From contig NZ_BCWE01000006.1 of NCBI RefSeq assembly GCF_001592105.1, positions 1-64,000 on the forward strand: DNA of 64,000 nucleotides. Direction: 5' to 3'. The number at the start of each line of letters is the position of its first letter. The stretch's first letter is position 1. The notes under the pieces are model-generated. The model was given only the letters and a program-made list of their open reading frames with translations. It did no database searches and was not told where the DNA came from. A program made the position numbers and the translations under genes. Positions 40,588-49,374 of the stretch are shown here, in pieces. Origin of the DNA: Desulfolucanica intricata. GTDB taxonomy: Bacteria > Bacillota > Desulfotomaculia > Desulfotomaculales > Desulfofarciminaceae.

Positions 40588-41703
40588 ATGTACAGGGCTA
40601 AAATCCTAACTTTATTGATATTTATAATGGTTCTGCTTTTTGTTTGTAACCCTGTTTGGGCTGCCCCGGTCCCACCACAGATAACAGCAGATTCCGCCAT
40701 TCTAATGGATATACAAACTGGTCAAATATTATTTGAAAAAAATGCTTTTGAAAAACGGCCTCCGGCCAGTACTACTAAGATATTAACCGCACTGTTAGCC
40801 CTGGAGGGAGGAGACTTAAATCAACTGGTTACCGTTAGCCCCAGGGCTGCGGCTACCGGTGAGTCCAGCATACATTTACAGGCCGGAGAAAAATTGACTT
40901 TAGAAGAATTAATTTATGGGGCTTTAATAGAATCAGGGAATGATGCTTGCGTGGCTATTGCTGAGCATATTGCCGGTAAGGAAGAAAACTTTGTGCAGTT
41001 AATGAATCATAAGGCAAAGTTATTGGGGGCGATAAATACTAATTTTGTAAATACCAATGGTCTACCCGCAAAAGACCATTATTCCTCGGCCTATGATTTG
41101 GCAATATTGACTCGACATGCATTACATAATCCTGTTTTTAATAATATTGTAAGTACCCACGAGAAGATAATTAGCGGGCCGGGTTGGAATCGTTACCTGC
41201 ATAACACTAACCGTTTATTAGAAACTTATGATGGGGCTGACGGAGTTAAAACGGGTACCACTGATGCCGCCGGTCAATGTCTCGTAGCCTCAGCTACCAA
41301 AGATAATAGAAGATTAGTTTGTGTGGTTTTGCATAGTGAAGACCGTTATTTTGACAGTACCACCTTATTAGAATATGGCTTTAATAATTTTGAGTATGTA
41401 GAAGTTGCAGTAAAAGGGCAGCCGTTTGGTAAAATACGAGTAAAGGAAGGAACAACCCCGGAGGTTTCTGTTGTAGCCCAAAGTGACTTGGGTGCTGTTA
41501 TACCAAGGAAACACCCTGAATTGATAGAAAAAAAAGTTGTTATGGCTAAAGAATTAATTGCACCTGTGGCAGATGAACAAATAACCGGGCAGGTAGAGTT
41601 ATTTGTTAGCGGGAACCGCGTCGGAACTACTAAATTAATTACCTTACAGCAAGTTAGCAGGCTGCCCGATTATAAAATATTGTTAAAGCGATTGATTAAA
41701 TAA
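40588..41703 (+). CDS. dacF: D-alanyl-D-alanine carboxypeptidase (DacF-like)
   Basis: A 371-residue penicillin-binding protein of peptidase family S11. A signal peptide (about 1-27, cut after VWA) precedes the catalytic domain with SxxK as PASTTKIL (Ser near 59), SxN as SGN and KTG as GVKTGTT. A C-terminal beta-rich domain (about 275-345) and an amphipathic end follow. It trims the terminal D-Ala of peptidoglycan stem peptides; DacF in Bacillus acts in the forespore, and that timing is inferred here. ATG 40588 is used; the ribosome binding site AAGAGG is 12 bases upstream. Confidence 0.93.
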   Translation: MYRAKILTLLIFIMVLLFVCNPVWAAPVPPQITADSAILMDIQTGQILFEKNAFEKRPPASTTKILTALLALEGGDLNQLVTVSPRAAATGESSIHLQAGEKLTLEELIYGALIESGNDACVAIAEHIAGKEENFVQLMNHKAKLLGAINTNFVNTNGLPAKDHYSSAYDLAILTRHALHNPVFNNIVSTHEKIISGPGWNRYLHNTNRLLETYDGADGVKTGTTDAAGQCLVASATKDNRRLVCVVLHSEDRYFDSTTLLEYGFNNFEYVEVAVKGQPFGKIRVKEGTTPEVSVVAQSDLGAVIPRKHPELIEKKVVMAKELIAPVADEQITGQVELFVSGNRVGTTKLITLQQVSRLPDYKILLKRLIK

Positions 41704-41776
41704 GTCAAAAAACAAGGAATTAGTATATTTTTCACGAATATCATGTAGAATGTTGAAGTTGGGAGGTGCTGTCAAT

Positions 41777-43042
41777 ATGTACCAAAGAACAGTAATTGAA
41801 AATGGATTAAATATTCTTACAGAGGAAGTACCCCATGTTAGATCTGTTGCTATAGGTTTTTGGGTGGACGTAGGGTCTCGTGATGAGATGACAGAAAACA
41901 ATGGTATATCGCATTTTATAGAGCATTTAATGTTTAAGGGAACAAAACGAAGAACGGCCAAGCAGATTGCTGAAACTTTAGATGCAGTAGGGGGACAGCT
42001 AAACGCTTTTACGACCAAGGAGTACACGTGCTATTATGCGAAAGTAATAGACGAATATCTGGATTTGGCTATTGATCTTTTAACGGACATGATTTTTAAT
42101 TCTAGATTTGCCGACGAAGATATAGACAGAGAGAGGAATGTAATTCTTGAAGAAATAAAAATGTATGAGGATTCACCTGATGAACTTGTGCATGATATTT
42201 TTGCCCAGAGTTTATGGCAGGGTCACGTTCTTGGCAGACCAATCATTGGAAATGCTGAGGTAATTGAAAATTTATCAAGGGATGAGATTATATCCTATTA
42301 TAAAAAATATTATGTCCCTCGAAATATGGTTGTTTCAGCAGCAGGTAATATCCGTCATGCCGATGTCGTAAATAAGTTGGAAAAAAGGCTGGGAAATTTA
42401 AAAGGGGATATTTCGCCTAAAGTTCTGGTTCCTCCTCAGCCATTTAAAGAAATTGTATGCCGGGAAAAAGATACTGAACAAGTACATCTATGCTTCGGAA
42501 CTCAGGGATTAAAGCTGGATCATGAAGATATCTATGTGCTGCAGGTTATGAATACCATTTTAGGCGGTGGTATAAGTTCTCGTTTATTTCAGGAAATAAG
42601 AGAGCAGCGGGGATTGGTATATTCAGTTTATTCTTTTCACAGCTCTTATCATGATACCGGTTTATTTTGTATTTCTGCAGGTTTGAGCAAATTTAACGTT
42701 GAACAGGTGTTAGAATTAATAATTAAAGAGCTGCTGGATATCCAAAAAAACGGGGTAAAAGATGTAGAATTACAGCGCACTAAAGATCAGTTAAAAGGCA
42801 ACTTGTTACTGAGCCTTGAAGGCATTAATGTCCGAATGAGCCGCCTTGGTAAGTCTCAACTTTATCTGGGAAAGGTATATTCTCCGGAAGAAATTGTTGA
42901 GAGGGTAAATATGGTAACTAATGAAAAAATACAAATGCTAGCGGCTGATATCTTTGATCCGAAAAAATTCAATCTTGCTTCAATCGGCCCATGGCAGGAG
43001 AATAACTCGTTAGAAAAAATTATTGAAAAATATATTTATTAG
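41777..43042 (+). CDS. ymxG: M16-family zinc peptidase (YmxG/MlpA-like)
   Basis: A 421-residue peptidase related to mitochondrial processing peptidase. The inverted zinc motif HFIEH (HxxEH) is in [12 protein letters not shown], with the third ligand Glu about 75 residues later in [17 protein letters not shown] second, non-catalytic domain includes [25 protein letters not shown] 41777 follows GGGAGGTG; the longer frame from 41750 reaches into the spacer. The pnp-ylxY-ymxG-dut order parallels Bacillus. Confidence 0.93.
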   Translation: MYQRTVIENGLNILTEEVPHVRSVAIGFWVDVGSRDEMTENNGISHFIEHLMFKGTKRRTAKQIAETLDAVGGQLNAFTTKEYTCYYAKVIDEYLDLAIDLLTDMIFNSRFADEDIDRERNVILEEIKMYEDSPDELVHDIFAQSLWQGHVLGRPIIGNAEVIENLSRDEIISYYKKYYVPRNMVVSAAGNIRHADVVNKLEKRLGNLKGDISPKVLVPPQPFKEIVCREKDTEQVHLCFGTQGLKLDHEDIYVLQVMNTILGGGISSRLFQEIREQRGLVYSVYSFHSSYHDTGLFCISAGLSKFNVEQVLELIIKELLDIQKNGVKDVELQRTKDQLKGNLLLSLEGINVRMSRLGKSQLYLGKVYSPEEIVERVNMVTNEKIQMLAADIFDPKKFNLASIGPWQENNSLEKIIEKYIY

Positions 43043-43050
43043 GAGCTCTT

Positions 43051-43497
43051 ATGCAAAAACTTAAAGTCAAGATAAAAAAAGCCAATGAAGCCAGAGACTT
43101 ACCCTTGCCTTGTTATATGAGTGAGGGTGCCTCAGGTATGGATTTGTATGCTGCTGTTTCGGAGTCAGTTGAAATATTACCTGGGGAAATAAAATTAATC
43201 CCTACCGGTATTTATCTGTCAATCCCGGAAGGTTTTGAAGCTCAAGTGCGCCCTCGCAGCGGTTTAGCCTTAAAACATGGAATAATGGTTGTAAACTCCC
43301 CAGGGACAATTGATGCGGATTACAGGGGTGAGATTAAAGTTATTTTGGCAAATATCAGCCAAACTTCCTATACCATAAATCGTGGTGACCGAATTGCCCA
43401 GATAGTATTTCAAGCTGTATTTCAGGTAAATTGGGAAGAAGTTGTTCAAATAGAAGAGACTGTACGCGGAGAAGGAGGCTTTGGCCACACAGGTTAA
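43051..43497 (+). CDS. dut: Deoxyuridine 5'-triphosphate nucleotidohydrolase
   Basis: A 148-residue trimeric dUTPase, which keeps uracil out of DNA. All five motifs are visible: [39 protein letters not shown] and [10 protein letters not shown]. It lies eight bases after the M16 peptidase and shares its direction. A terminator overlaps its stop. Confidence 0.96.
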   Translation: MQKLKVKIKKANEARDLPLPCYMSEGASGMDLYAAVSESVEILPGEIKLIPTGIYLSIPEGFEAQVRPRSGLALKHGIMVVNSPGTIDADYRGEIKVILANISQTSYTINRGDRIAQIVFQAVFQVNWEEVVQIEETVRGEGGFGHTG

Positions 43498-43511
43498 AGC
43501 CTTTTTATTAT
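43476..43511 (+). terminator. Terminator overlapping the dut stop
   Basis: AGGCTTT (43476-43482) pairs with AAAGCCT (43496-43502), followed by TTTTATTATT. The 5' arm encodes the last residues of dut. Confidence 0.75.
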
Positions 43512-43607
43512 TGTGTGTTGTGAATGTGCTGAAATTTCTTTTTTACCATACTATTTTTGGTATATATTATCCTACCTACCAATATATATCTATTGGGGGG
43601 TGAAATA

Positions 43608-43946
43608 ATGTTAAGCAGTGTTATCTTATTGTTAATTCTAGCAATAATCTTACTGTTTTCTTTGCGTGAAAGAGTTAGGCTTCGTCATATGCGAGAAAAA
43701 AATTGGGAAAAAATAGGGGAGAGTAAAACCTCTGTTATGTCACAGGCTATAATCGGATTAATAGGTACAGCCGGTGGAATTTACCTTTCAATGGTGATAT
43801 TGTTTGATTTTTTAGAAGTAGATATGCCCAACCGGATCTCTATGGCCGGGTTAAACTTTGAACCAATAGCAGCTATTTCTTTTGCCCTGGCTATTATACA
43901 ACCATTTATTTTACGTTTTGTTCATCTTAGCAGGCATAGGTATTGA
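43608..43946 (+). CDS. Small membrane protein of unknown function
   Basis: A 112-residue protein with three predicted membrane segments: about 3-18, 44-66 and 80-104. The first loop (about 19-43) is strongly basic (RERVRLRHMREKNWEK), which suggests it faces the cytoplasm. I do not recognise the family. ATG 43608 follows GGGGGGTG at good spacing. It ends 16 bases before ymxH and is probably co-transcribed with it, so a sporulation role is possible but unsupported. Confidence 0.75.
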   Translation: MLSSVILLLILAIILLFSLRERVRLRHMREKNWEKIGESKTSVMSQAIIGLIGTAGGIYLSMVILFDFLEVDMPNRISMAGLNFEPIAAISFALAIIQPFILRFVHLSRHRY

Positions 43947-43962
43947 TATAAGGGGTGGTTTT

Positions 43963-44232
43963 TTGCGATTAGGGGATTTGGTAGGTAAAGAAATAGTTAA
44001 TTTTTATGACGGGGCGCGGTTAGGAGCAATCGGGGAGTCAGATGTTATTATTGATCCGAGAACCGGTAAAATACAGTCTATAATTTTACCGCGCCGGGGA
44101 AACCTTATTAATTTCTGGGTGGAAAGGCAGCAGTTAGTAATCCCTTGGGAATCAATTAAAAAAATTGGGGCAGAAGTAATAATTGTAGAATTAGATCAGA
44201 CGAATCTTAATTTTCATAAATACTCAGTATAA
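43963..44232 (+). CDS. ymxH: YlmC/YmxH-family PRC-barrel sporulation protein
   Basis: An 89-residue protein with the LRLGDLVGKEIVNFYDG start and a single PRC-barrel-like domain. In B. subtilis ymxH lies beside the M16 peptidase gene ymxG before the dipicolinate operon, and the same neighbourhood is found here. TTG 43963 lies a few bases after AGGGGTGG; earlier in-frame codons have no ribosome binding site and overlap the previous gene. The function is unknown. Confidence 0.85.
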   Translation: MRLGDLVGKEIVNFYDGARLGAIGESDVIIDPRTGKIQSIILPRRGNLINFWVERQQLVIPWESIKKIGAEVIIVELDQTNLNFHKYSV

Positions 44233-44272
44233 AAAATTCAACTCTACTACCGGTAGGGTTGAATTTTTTTTA
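44232..44272. terminator. Terminator after ymxH
   Basis: AAAAAATTCAACTCTA pairs with TAGGGTTGAATTTTTT (one wobble) around CTACCGG, with T runs on the plus strand. Confidence 0.85.
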
Positions 44273-44386
44273 TAGCATTTCACAGTAAATCATGCTTTAG
44301 GAATATTGTTCATCCCGGTTACTTTTCTGATAAGGCTTTTCAATGTGGGCTATAATAAATATCAAATCAACATGGGGAGGCTTGTA

Positions 44387-45373
44387 ATGGCCAGGTCAGA
44401 ACGATTGAAGATAATTGAAGCGATAGAAAATGAGCGTGGTTCTAAGTTAATCTGTTATATTACCGGGGACCGGGAAAATGTAAACACTAGAATTGCCCCT
44501 GATGTTACTACAATATTGTTTCGTCATTTAGAAATGATCAAAAAACAACCTAAAATTGATCTTTTTCTATATACCCGGGGTGGAGATGTTTTAACACCTT
44601 GGCGATTGGTACATTTAATTCGGGAATACACTAGTTATTTTTCGGTAATTGTTCCTTTTAGAGCATATAGTGCCGGTACTTTGCTTTGTTTGGGTGCAGA
44701 CGAAGTATTAATGGGAAAAATGGGGGAATTAGGTCCAATTGATCCCAGCGTAGTTAACGCCTTTAATCCCCAAGATCCTGCTAACCCACAAGCAAGAATG
44801 CCGGTAAATATCGAAGATGTCTACTCATATTTGGCCTTAGCCCGCGAAAAAGCCGGACTTAATAATGAGGAGTTACTTGCCAAAGCATTTCAGATTTTAT
44901 CAGAGCGAATTCACCCACTGGCTTTAGGAAACGTTCATCGAAATTACTTGTTAATTAGATCCCTGGCTACCAAATTGCTGCACTTGCACTTGAACCCACC
45001 CAGTGAGGAAAAAATAATAAATATTGTAGACAATCTGACAGAGAAACTGTATGCGCATAATCATATGATTTCACGTCGTGAGGCATTGGAAGAAATAAAA
45101 CTACCAGTATTTTATCCGAATCAATACTTAGATGAATTAATATGGCAGCTATATGTTGAATATGCCCGGGAAATGTTATTAAATGAACCATTTAATCCTG
45201 TAGAGCTATTAACAGGACAACACACGGAATTTGAGGTTGTAAGTGGGATGGTAGAATCCTCCTGGGGGTTAGACTCTTTTATTTTTAAAGGTGTTGTGGA
45301 ACGAAAAGATTATTCGGAGCAGGGACATGCCAATGTTAGTATTATAGATCAGGGATGGCGTACAATATTATAA
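44387..45373 (+). CDS. SDH-family Clp-fold serine protease-like protein
   Basis: A 328-residue protein related to the SDH/serine-dehydrogenase-proteinase family (PF01972), which has the ClpP/crotonase fold. LFLYTRGGDVLTPWRLV is the first fold signature, PFRAYSAGTLLCLGAD carries the likely nucleophile Ser and its oxyanion segment, and GELGPIDPSV follows as in SppA-like proteases. There is no signal peptide or clear membrane segment, so it is probably cytosolic. ATG 44387 lies six bases after GGGGAGG. Substrates are unknown. It sits between sporulation genes and dapB. Confidence 0.8.
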   Translation: MARSERLKIIEAIENERGSKLICYITGDRENVNTRIAPDVTTILFRHLEMIKKQPKIDLFLYTRGGDVLTPWRLVHLIREYTSYFSVIVPFRAYSAGTLLCLGADEVLMGKMGELGPIDPSVVNAFNPQDPANPQARMPVNIEDVYSYLALAREKAGLNNEELLAKAFQILSERIHPLALGNVHRNYLLIRSLATKLLHLHLNPPSEEKIINIVDNLTEKLYAHNHMISRREALEEIKLPVFYPNQYLDELIWQLYVEYAREMLLNEPFNPVELLTGQHTEFEVVSGMVESSWGLDSFIFKGVVERKDYSEQGHANVSIIDQGWRTIL

Positions 45374-45396
45374 ATTTTTAGAAAGAAGGGCTTAAT

Positions 45397-45612
45397 TTGC
45401 TAAAAGGTAAAGTATTTCCGGAAAAAGTACATTTTTACTATCGTACCCCTACTACTAAATATTACTATTTAACAGAGAGTTCAGGTTATCCTTCAGCAGA
45501 GTTCCAGTTTATTTATACAAGTAGAAAAGGTACCGGTTTAGTAATCCCTGAACCCAGAGTAGACAGTGCGAACCAGGAATCAAGCAGACTTTATCATATA
45601 CCGGTGACATAA
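45397..45612 (+). CDS. Small Tyr-rich protein of unknown function
   Basis: A 71-residue ORF starting at TTG 45397, ten bases after AGAAGGG, and ending directly at a terminator. It is rich in Tyr, Ser and Thr (YYRTPTTKYYYL, FQFIYTSRK) and has no recognised domain. The close spacing behind the SDH-family gene and the terminator after it suggest a real, co-transcribed gene, but coding status is not certain. Confidence 0.5.
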   Translation: MLKGKVFPEKVHFYYRTPTTKYYYLTESSGYPSAEFQFIYTSRKGTGLVIPEPRVDSANQESSRLYHIPVT

Positions 45613-45656
45613 AAAATGAGGGAGTAAATTTATTTGTTGGATATCTCCATTTTTTC
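45610..45656 (+). terminator. Terminator after the SDH-family unit
   Basis: AAAAAAT...GGAG can pair with CTCC...ATTTTTT, with a small bulge, around a 22-base loop. The T run is part of the 3' arm. Confidence 0.5.
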
Positions 45657-45713
45657 AATAATTTATTTTTAAAACTTATCTTTCCGGTGTACTGTATTCA
45701 ATAGGCTGTTTGC

Positions 45714-45742
45714 TTGACATATATCCCGAGATGTAAGAAAAT
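45714..45742 (+). promoter_or_regulatory. Candidate dapB promoter
   Basis: A consensus -35 TTGACA is followed after 17 bases by a poor -10 (GAAAAT). It lies about 85 bases before dapB and downstream of the preceding terminator. Confidence 0.35.
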
Positions 45743-45824
45743 TAAGTTTAATTAAAATAGCGCAAATAGGTTTTATTGGGTAAGCCTATTGTGATAAAGA
45801 AAATATTCATGGAGGTGTAAAGCT

Positions 45825-46625
45825 ATGATTAGAGTTCTCGTTTCGGGTGCTGCCGGAAGGATGGGGCAGGAGGTGCTGCGAGCTGTACATAAGACAGAGG
45901 GTATGGAACTGGTTGGCGCTGTGGACTTAATTAAGGAAGATGTGGATATAGGGACGCTAATCGGTATAGGCGAAATAGGAATACCATTAAAAAATGATTT
46001 AGAAGAGGTTATTGCTACTGTTAAACCGGATGTAATTGTAGACTTTACTAACCCGGATGTAGTTTTTAATAATGTGAAGTTGGCCCTGAAATACGGGGTG
46101 AGGCCTGTTGTAGGCACTACCGGCATGGGAAGGAAAGAACTAACTGAAATAGAAGGCCTGTGTCAAAGTGCAGGCGTAGGGTGTATTGTTGCACCAAACT
46201 TTGCTATCGGTGCGTTATTAATGATCAAGTTTGCTACTGAAGCGGCTAAATATTTACCTCATGTAGAAATTATTGAATTACATCATGATCAAAAAATTGA
46301 TGCGCCTTCAGGTACTGCGATTAAGACTGCCGAAAGTATCGTACAAACCCGCGGTGACTTTCGACAAGGTTTAGCAACTGAAATAGAAAAAATACCCGGT
46401 GCCAGAGGCGGAGAATTTGAAGGTGGTATTCGGATTCACAGTGTTCGGCTTCCCGGGTATGTGGCACACCAGGAGGTAATTTTTGGGGGTGTTGGTCAAA
46501 CGTTAACTATTCGTCATGATTCGATTTCCCGAGAATCATTTATGCCGGGTGTTGTTTTGGCAGTTCAAAAAGTGATGTATTTAGATCGTTTTGTTTATGG
46601 TTTGGAAAACATACTTTTTGAGTAA
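45825..46625 (+). CDS. dapB: 4-hydroxy-tetrahydrodipicolinate reductase
   Basis: A 266-residue NAD(P)H-dependent enzyme of the lysine/diaminopimelate pathway. VSGAAGRMGQEV binds the cofactor, PNFAIGALLMIKF and ELHHDQKIDAPSGTA form the catalytic and substrate site (His-His and Lys). The ATG follows GGAGGTG. It directly precedes the dipicolinate synthase genes, which use the product of DapA, so cell wall and spore-core pathways are encoded together. Confidence 0.96.
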   Translation: MIRVLVSGAAGRMGQEVLRAVHKTEGMELVGAVDLIKEDVDIGTLIGIGEIGIPLKNDLEEVIATVKPDVIVDFTNPDVVFNNVKLALKYGVRPVVGTTGMGRKELTEIEGLCQSAGVGCIVAPNFAIGALLMIKFATEAAKYLPHVEIIELHHDQKIDAPSGTAIKTAESIVQTRGDFRQGLATEIEKIPGARGGEFEGGIRIHSVRLPGYVAHQEVIFGGVGQTLTIRHDSISRESFMPGVVLAVQKVMYLDRFVYGLENILFE

Positions 46626-46650
46626 ATTGATAACTTAATATTTGAACAAG

Positions 46651-46692
46651 CACCTCTTAATTCCCATGCTCATATGATGGTGTAAGTATGAG
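46651..46692 (+). promoter_or_regulatory. Possible sporulation promoter and inverted repeat before dpaA
   Basis: CATATGAT at 46671 resembles the -10 of mother-cell sigma factors (SigE/SigK), with an AC-containing element about 17 bases upstream. CTCATA and TATGAG (46669-46692) form an inverted repeat over the same site. In Bacillus this operon is SigK-controlled. The match is partial. Confidence 0.3.
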
Positions 46693-46722
46693 TCGAAGGT
46701 TAAATTAGGAGGGGTGTCGACC

Positions 46723-47610
46723 ATGAAACCTGATCTCAGAAGGGTTAAAATTGCAGTCTTGGGTGGGGATGCCAGAGAGGTCGTTCTTGTAGAACGGTTG
46801 GCAGCTCTCGGGGTACTGTTAAAAGTAGTTGGCCTACCGGTTACTACAGGAAATAATGTAATTGCTTGTCGGAAAATTGAAGAGGCTTTGCTTGAAGTAA
46901 ATGCTGTTATCTTATCTGTTTCCGGTATTAACAATGATGGACACTTGTATTGTCCGTTGGAGCAGAAACAGCTAATACTTTCTGAAAAACAATTGTCTCT
47001 TATTACTAAGGATGTTCCGATATTTGTTGGTGTGGCAAAACCTAGATTGAAAGAAATGACTGCGAAGCTAGGTTTAAGGGTTATTGAATATATGGTATTA
47101 GATGAAGTGGCAATTTTAAATTCAATACCTTCTGCAGAAGGTGCCATTCAACTTGCCATGGAAAAAATGCCGATTACCTTGCATAGTAGCTCCGCTTTCG
47201 TACTTGGTTTTGGCCGTGTTGGAATTACATTATCCCGTATATTAAATGCCCTGGGTGCAAAAACAAATGTAGTGGCAAGAAATCCCAATCAACTGGCCAG
47301 AGCCTTTGAAATGGGATTGACTTCAATGACATATTCCGAACTCCCAGATCACATCAATGAAGCAGATGTAATATTTAATACCGTTCCTGCCCTGGTACTG
47401 GATGAGACTCTGTTAGAAAAGGTTAAAAGGTCAGCCCTGATTATTGACCTCGCCTCAGCTCCGGGAGGTACTGATTTTGAAGCAGCAAAAAAAAGGGGAG
47501 TTACTGCTATTTTAGCACTAGGTTTACCGGGAAAAGTTGCCCCGAAAACTGCCGGGGATATTTTGGCCCGGGTGCTGCCCCGACTGCTCGTTCAGGAACT
47601 GTCCTTATAG
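46723..47610 (+). CDS. dpaA: Dipicolinate synthase subunit A
   Basis: A 295-residue protein (SpoVFA) that with DpaB oxidises dihydrodipicolinate to dipicolinic acid, the major spore-core solute. A Rossmann domain contains VLGFGRVGITLSRIL and a preceding N-terminal domain begins KIAVLGGDARE. ATG 46723 lies nine bases after AGGAGG; an in-frame GTG at 46714 overlaps it. It is expected to be expressed in the mother cell. dpaB follows after 27 bases. Confidence 0.95.
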   Translation: MKPDLRRVKIAVLGGDAREVVLVERLAALGVLLKVVGLPVTTGNNVIACRKIEEALLEVNAVILSVSGINNDGHLYCPLEQKQLILSEKQLSLITKDVPIFVGVAKPRLKEMTAKLGLRVIEYMVLDEVAILNSIPSAEGAIQLAMEKMPITLHSSSAFVLGFGRVGITLSRILNALGAKTNVVARNPNQLARAFEMGLTSMTYSELPDHINEADVIFNTVPALVLDETLLEKVKRSALIIDLASAPGGTDFEAAKKRGVTAILALGLPGKVAPKTAGDILARVLPRLLVQELSL

Positions 47611-47637
47611 CTTGGGTAACGGAGGTGTCTTTAAAAA

Positions 47638-48222
47638 ATGCAATTAAAAGGTGTTAAAGTTGGTATTGCTTTAACAGGATCACACTGCTGTTTGTCAGAG
47701 GTACTGCCTCATATTCAAAATTTGGTTAATGAAGGAGCACAGGTTACTCCTATTATCAGTACAGTTGTTGACGAAACAAATACCAGGTTTGGAACAGCAA
47801 GCAACTGGAAGGAAAACTTAAAGCAGATTACCAAAAGTGAAATAATCTCTACTATTGTTGGTGCTGAGCCGGTAGGACCACAAAAGCTTTTTGATATTTT
47901 AGTAGTAGCACCATGTACAGGTAATACACTGGCTAAATTAGCCAATGCTATCACCGACGGTCCCGTTTTAATGGCTATTAAAGCTCATTTACGAAATCAA
48001 AAACCGGTTGTTCTGGGTATCTCAACAAATGACGGGCTGAGCATGAATGCTAAAAACTTAGGTTTATTATTAAATACCAAAAATATTTACGTAGTTCCTT
48101 TCGGACAGGATGATCCGGTCAAAAAACCTAATTCTTTGAAAGCCAAATGGGGCTTAATTCCTGATACTATTCTTAAGGCATTGGAAGGAAAGCAAATACA
48201 GCCTATGTTAGTAGTTTACTGA
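47638..48222 (+). CDS. dpaB: Dipicolinate synthase subunit B
   Basis: A 194-residue flavoprotein-like subunit (SpoVFB) with the fold of phosphopantothenoylcysteine decarboxylases: VGIALTGSHCCLSEV at the N-terminus and VVAPCTGNTLAKLANAITD in the middle, followed by ISTNDGLSMNAKNLG. The ATG is preceded by GGAGGTG. Together with dpaA, asd, dapG and dapA it forms the operon known from B. subtilis. Confidence 0.95.
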   Translation: MQLKGVKVGIALTGSHCCLSEVLPHIQNLVNEGAQVTPIISTVVDETNTRFGTASNWKENLKQITKSEIISTIVGAEPVGPQKLFDILVVAPCTGNTLAKLANAITDGPVLMAIKAHLRNQKPVVLGISTNDGLSMNAKNLGLLLNTKNIYVVPFGQDDPVKKPNSLKAKWGLIPDTILKALEGKQIQPMLVVY

Positions 48223-48332
48223 TAGAATAGTAAAAAGAATAGACAACAATAAAATTTGTTATCTAAGGTTCACCAGGACCGGTAATTATTTGGTAGAATA
48301 ATAGATGTAGTATTTCATAGGAGGGATTTAAT

Positions 48333-49355
48333 TTGCAAGAATATAACGTAGTTATTGTCGGAGCAACCGGTGCGGTGGGGCAAGAAATTCTTAAAGTCTT
48401 AGATGAGAGAAATTTTCCAATAAAACAGTTAAAACTATGTGCGACCTCAAGGTCGGCAGGGAAGCAAATAAATTTTCGTGGAAAAGATTATACTGTGGAA
48501 GAAACCACAGAAGAGTCTTTTAATGAAATGGATATCGCTCTTTTTGCCGGTGGTGCGGCAAGCCTGCAATTTGGTCCGGCAGCGGTAAAGAAAGGCGCTG
48601 TAGTTATTGATAACAGCAGTAATTACCGGATGGATCCCCAAGTTCCCCTGGTGGTTCCCGAGGTGAACCCGGAAGATGTAAAGAAACATAAGGGTATTAT
48701 TGCCAATCCAAACTGTTCTACAATACAAATGGTAGTTGCTTTAAAGCCAATTCATGATGCAGCTAAAATTAAACGAGTTGTTGTAGCTACTTATCAAGCA
48801 GTTTCCGGAGCGGGAATTGAAGCTATTGATGAACTTACTCAGCAGACCAGGATGGTGCTTGAGGGAGGGGACTGCCTGTCAAAGGTATTTCCTTATCAAA
48901 TAGCATTCAATTTAATCCCGCATATTGATGTTTTTATGGATATGGACTATACCAAGGAAGAATGGAAAATGGTAAGAGAAACCCAAAAAATTCTGCATGA
49001 CCAGGAAATGGCGATTACCGCCACCACTGTACGGGTACCTATTTATCGCAGTCATTCTGAAGTTATAAATATTGAAACTGAGAAAAAATTAACTTCAGAA
49101 GAAGCTAAGAAGTTATTTGCTGCAGCACCCGGAGTAATTGTTATGGATAATCCAGCCGAAAAAACTTACCCGATGCCGTATTATTGCTCTAATAAAGATG
49201 AGGTGTTTATAGGTCGAATTCGCGAAGACAATTCGATTGCCAATGGTCTGAATATTTGGGTGGTTGCTGACCAATTGCGTAAAGGCGCCGCAACAAATGC
49301 GGTGCAAATTGCTGAGCTGGTTATAAAGTACGGGTGTTTAATTGAGGCTAGATGA
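48333..49355 (+). CDS. asd: Aspartate-semialdehyde dehydrogenase
   Basis: A 340-residue enzyme reducing aspartyl phosphate to aspartate semialdehyde. GATGAVGQEILKV binds NADP, and the catalytic Cys lies in NPNCSTIQMV near residue 130; the catalytic His is in VPIYRSHSEVI. It starts with TTG 48333 behind AGGAGGG. A 110-bp gap from dpaB could hold an extra promoter. Confidence 0.96.
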   Translation: MQEYNVVIVGATGAVGQEILKVLDERNFPIKQLKLCATSRSAGKQINFRGKDYTVEETTEESFNEMDIALFAGGAASLQFGPAAVKKGAVVIDNSSNYRMDPQVPLVVPEVNPEDVKKHKGIIANPNCSTIQMVVALKPIHDAAKIKRVVVATYQAVSGAGIEAIDELTQQTRMVLEGGDCLSKVFPYQIAFNLIPHIDVFMDMDYTKEEWKMVRETQKILHDQEMAITATTVRVPIYRSHSEVINIETEKKLTSEEAKKLFAAAPGVIVMDNPAEKTYPMPYYCSNKDEVFIGRIREDNSIANGLNIWVVADQLRKGAATNAVQIAELVIKYGCLIEAR

Positions 49356-49374
49356 CAAAATGGGGTAAGCAAAA

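Noticed and set aside
46635-47147. 170-codon minus-strand ORF antisense to dpaA
   Set aside because: It is a shadow of the dpaA frame without its own start signals.
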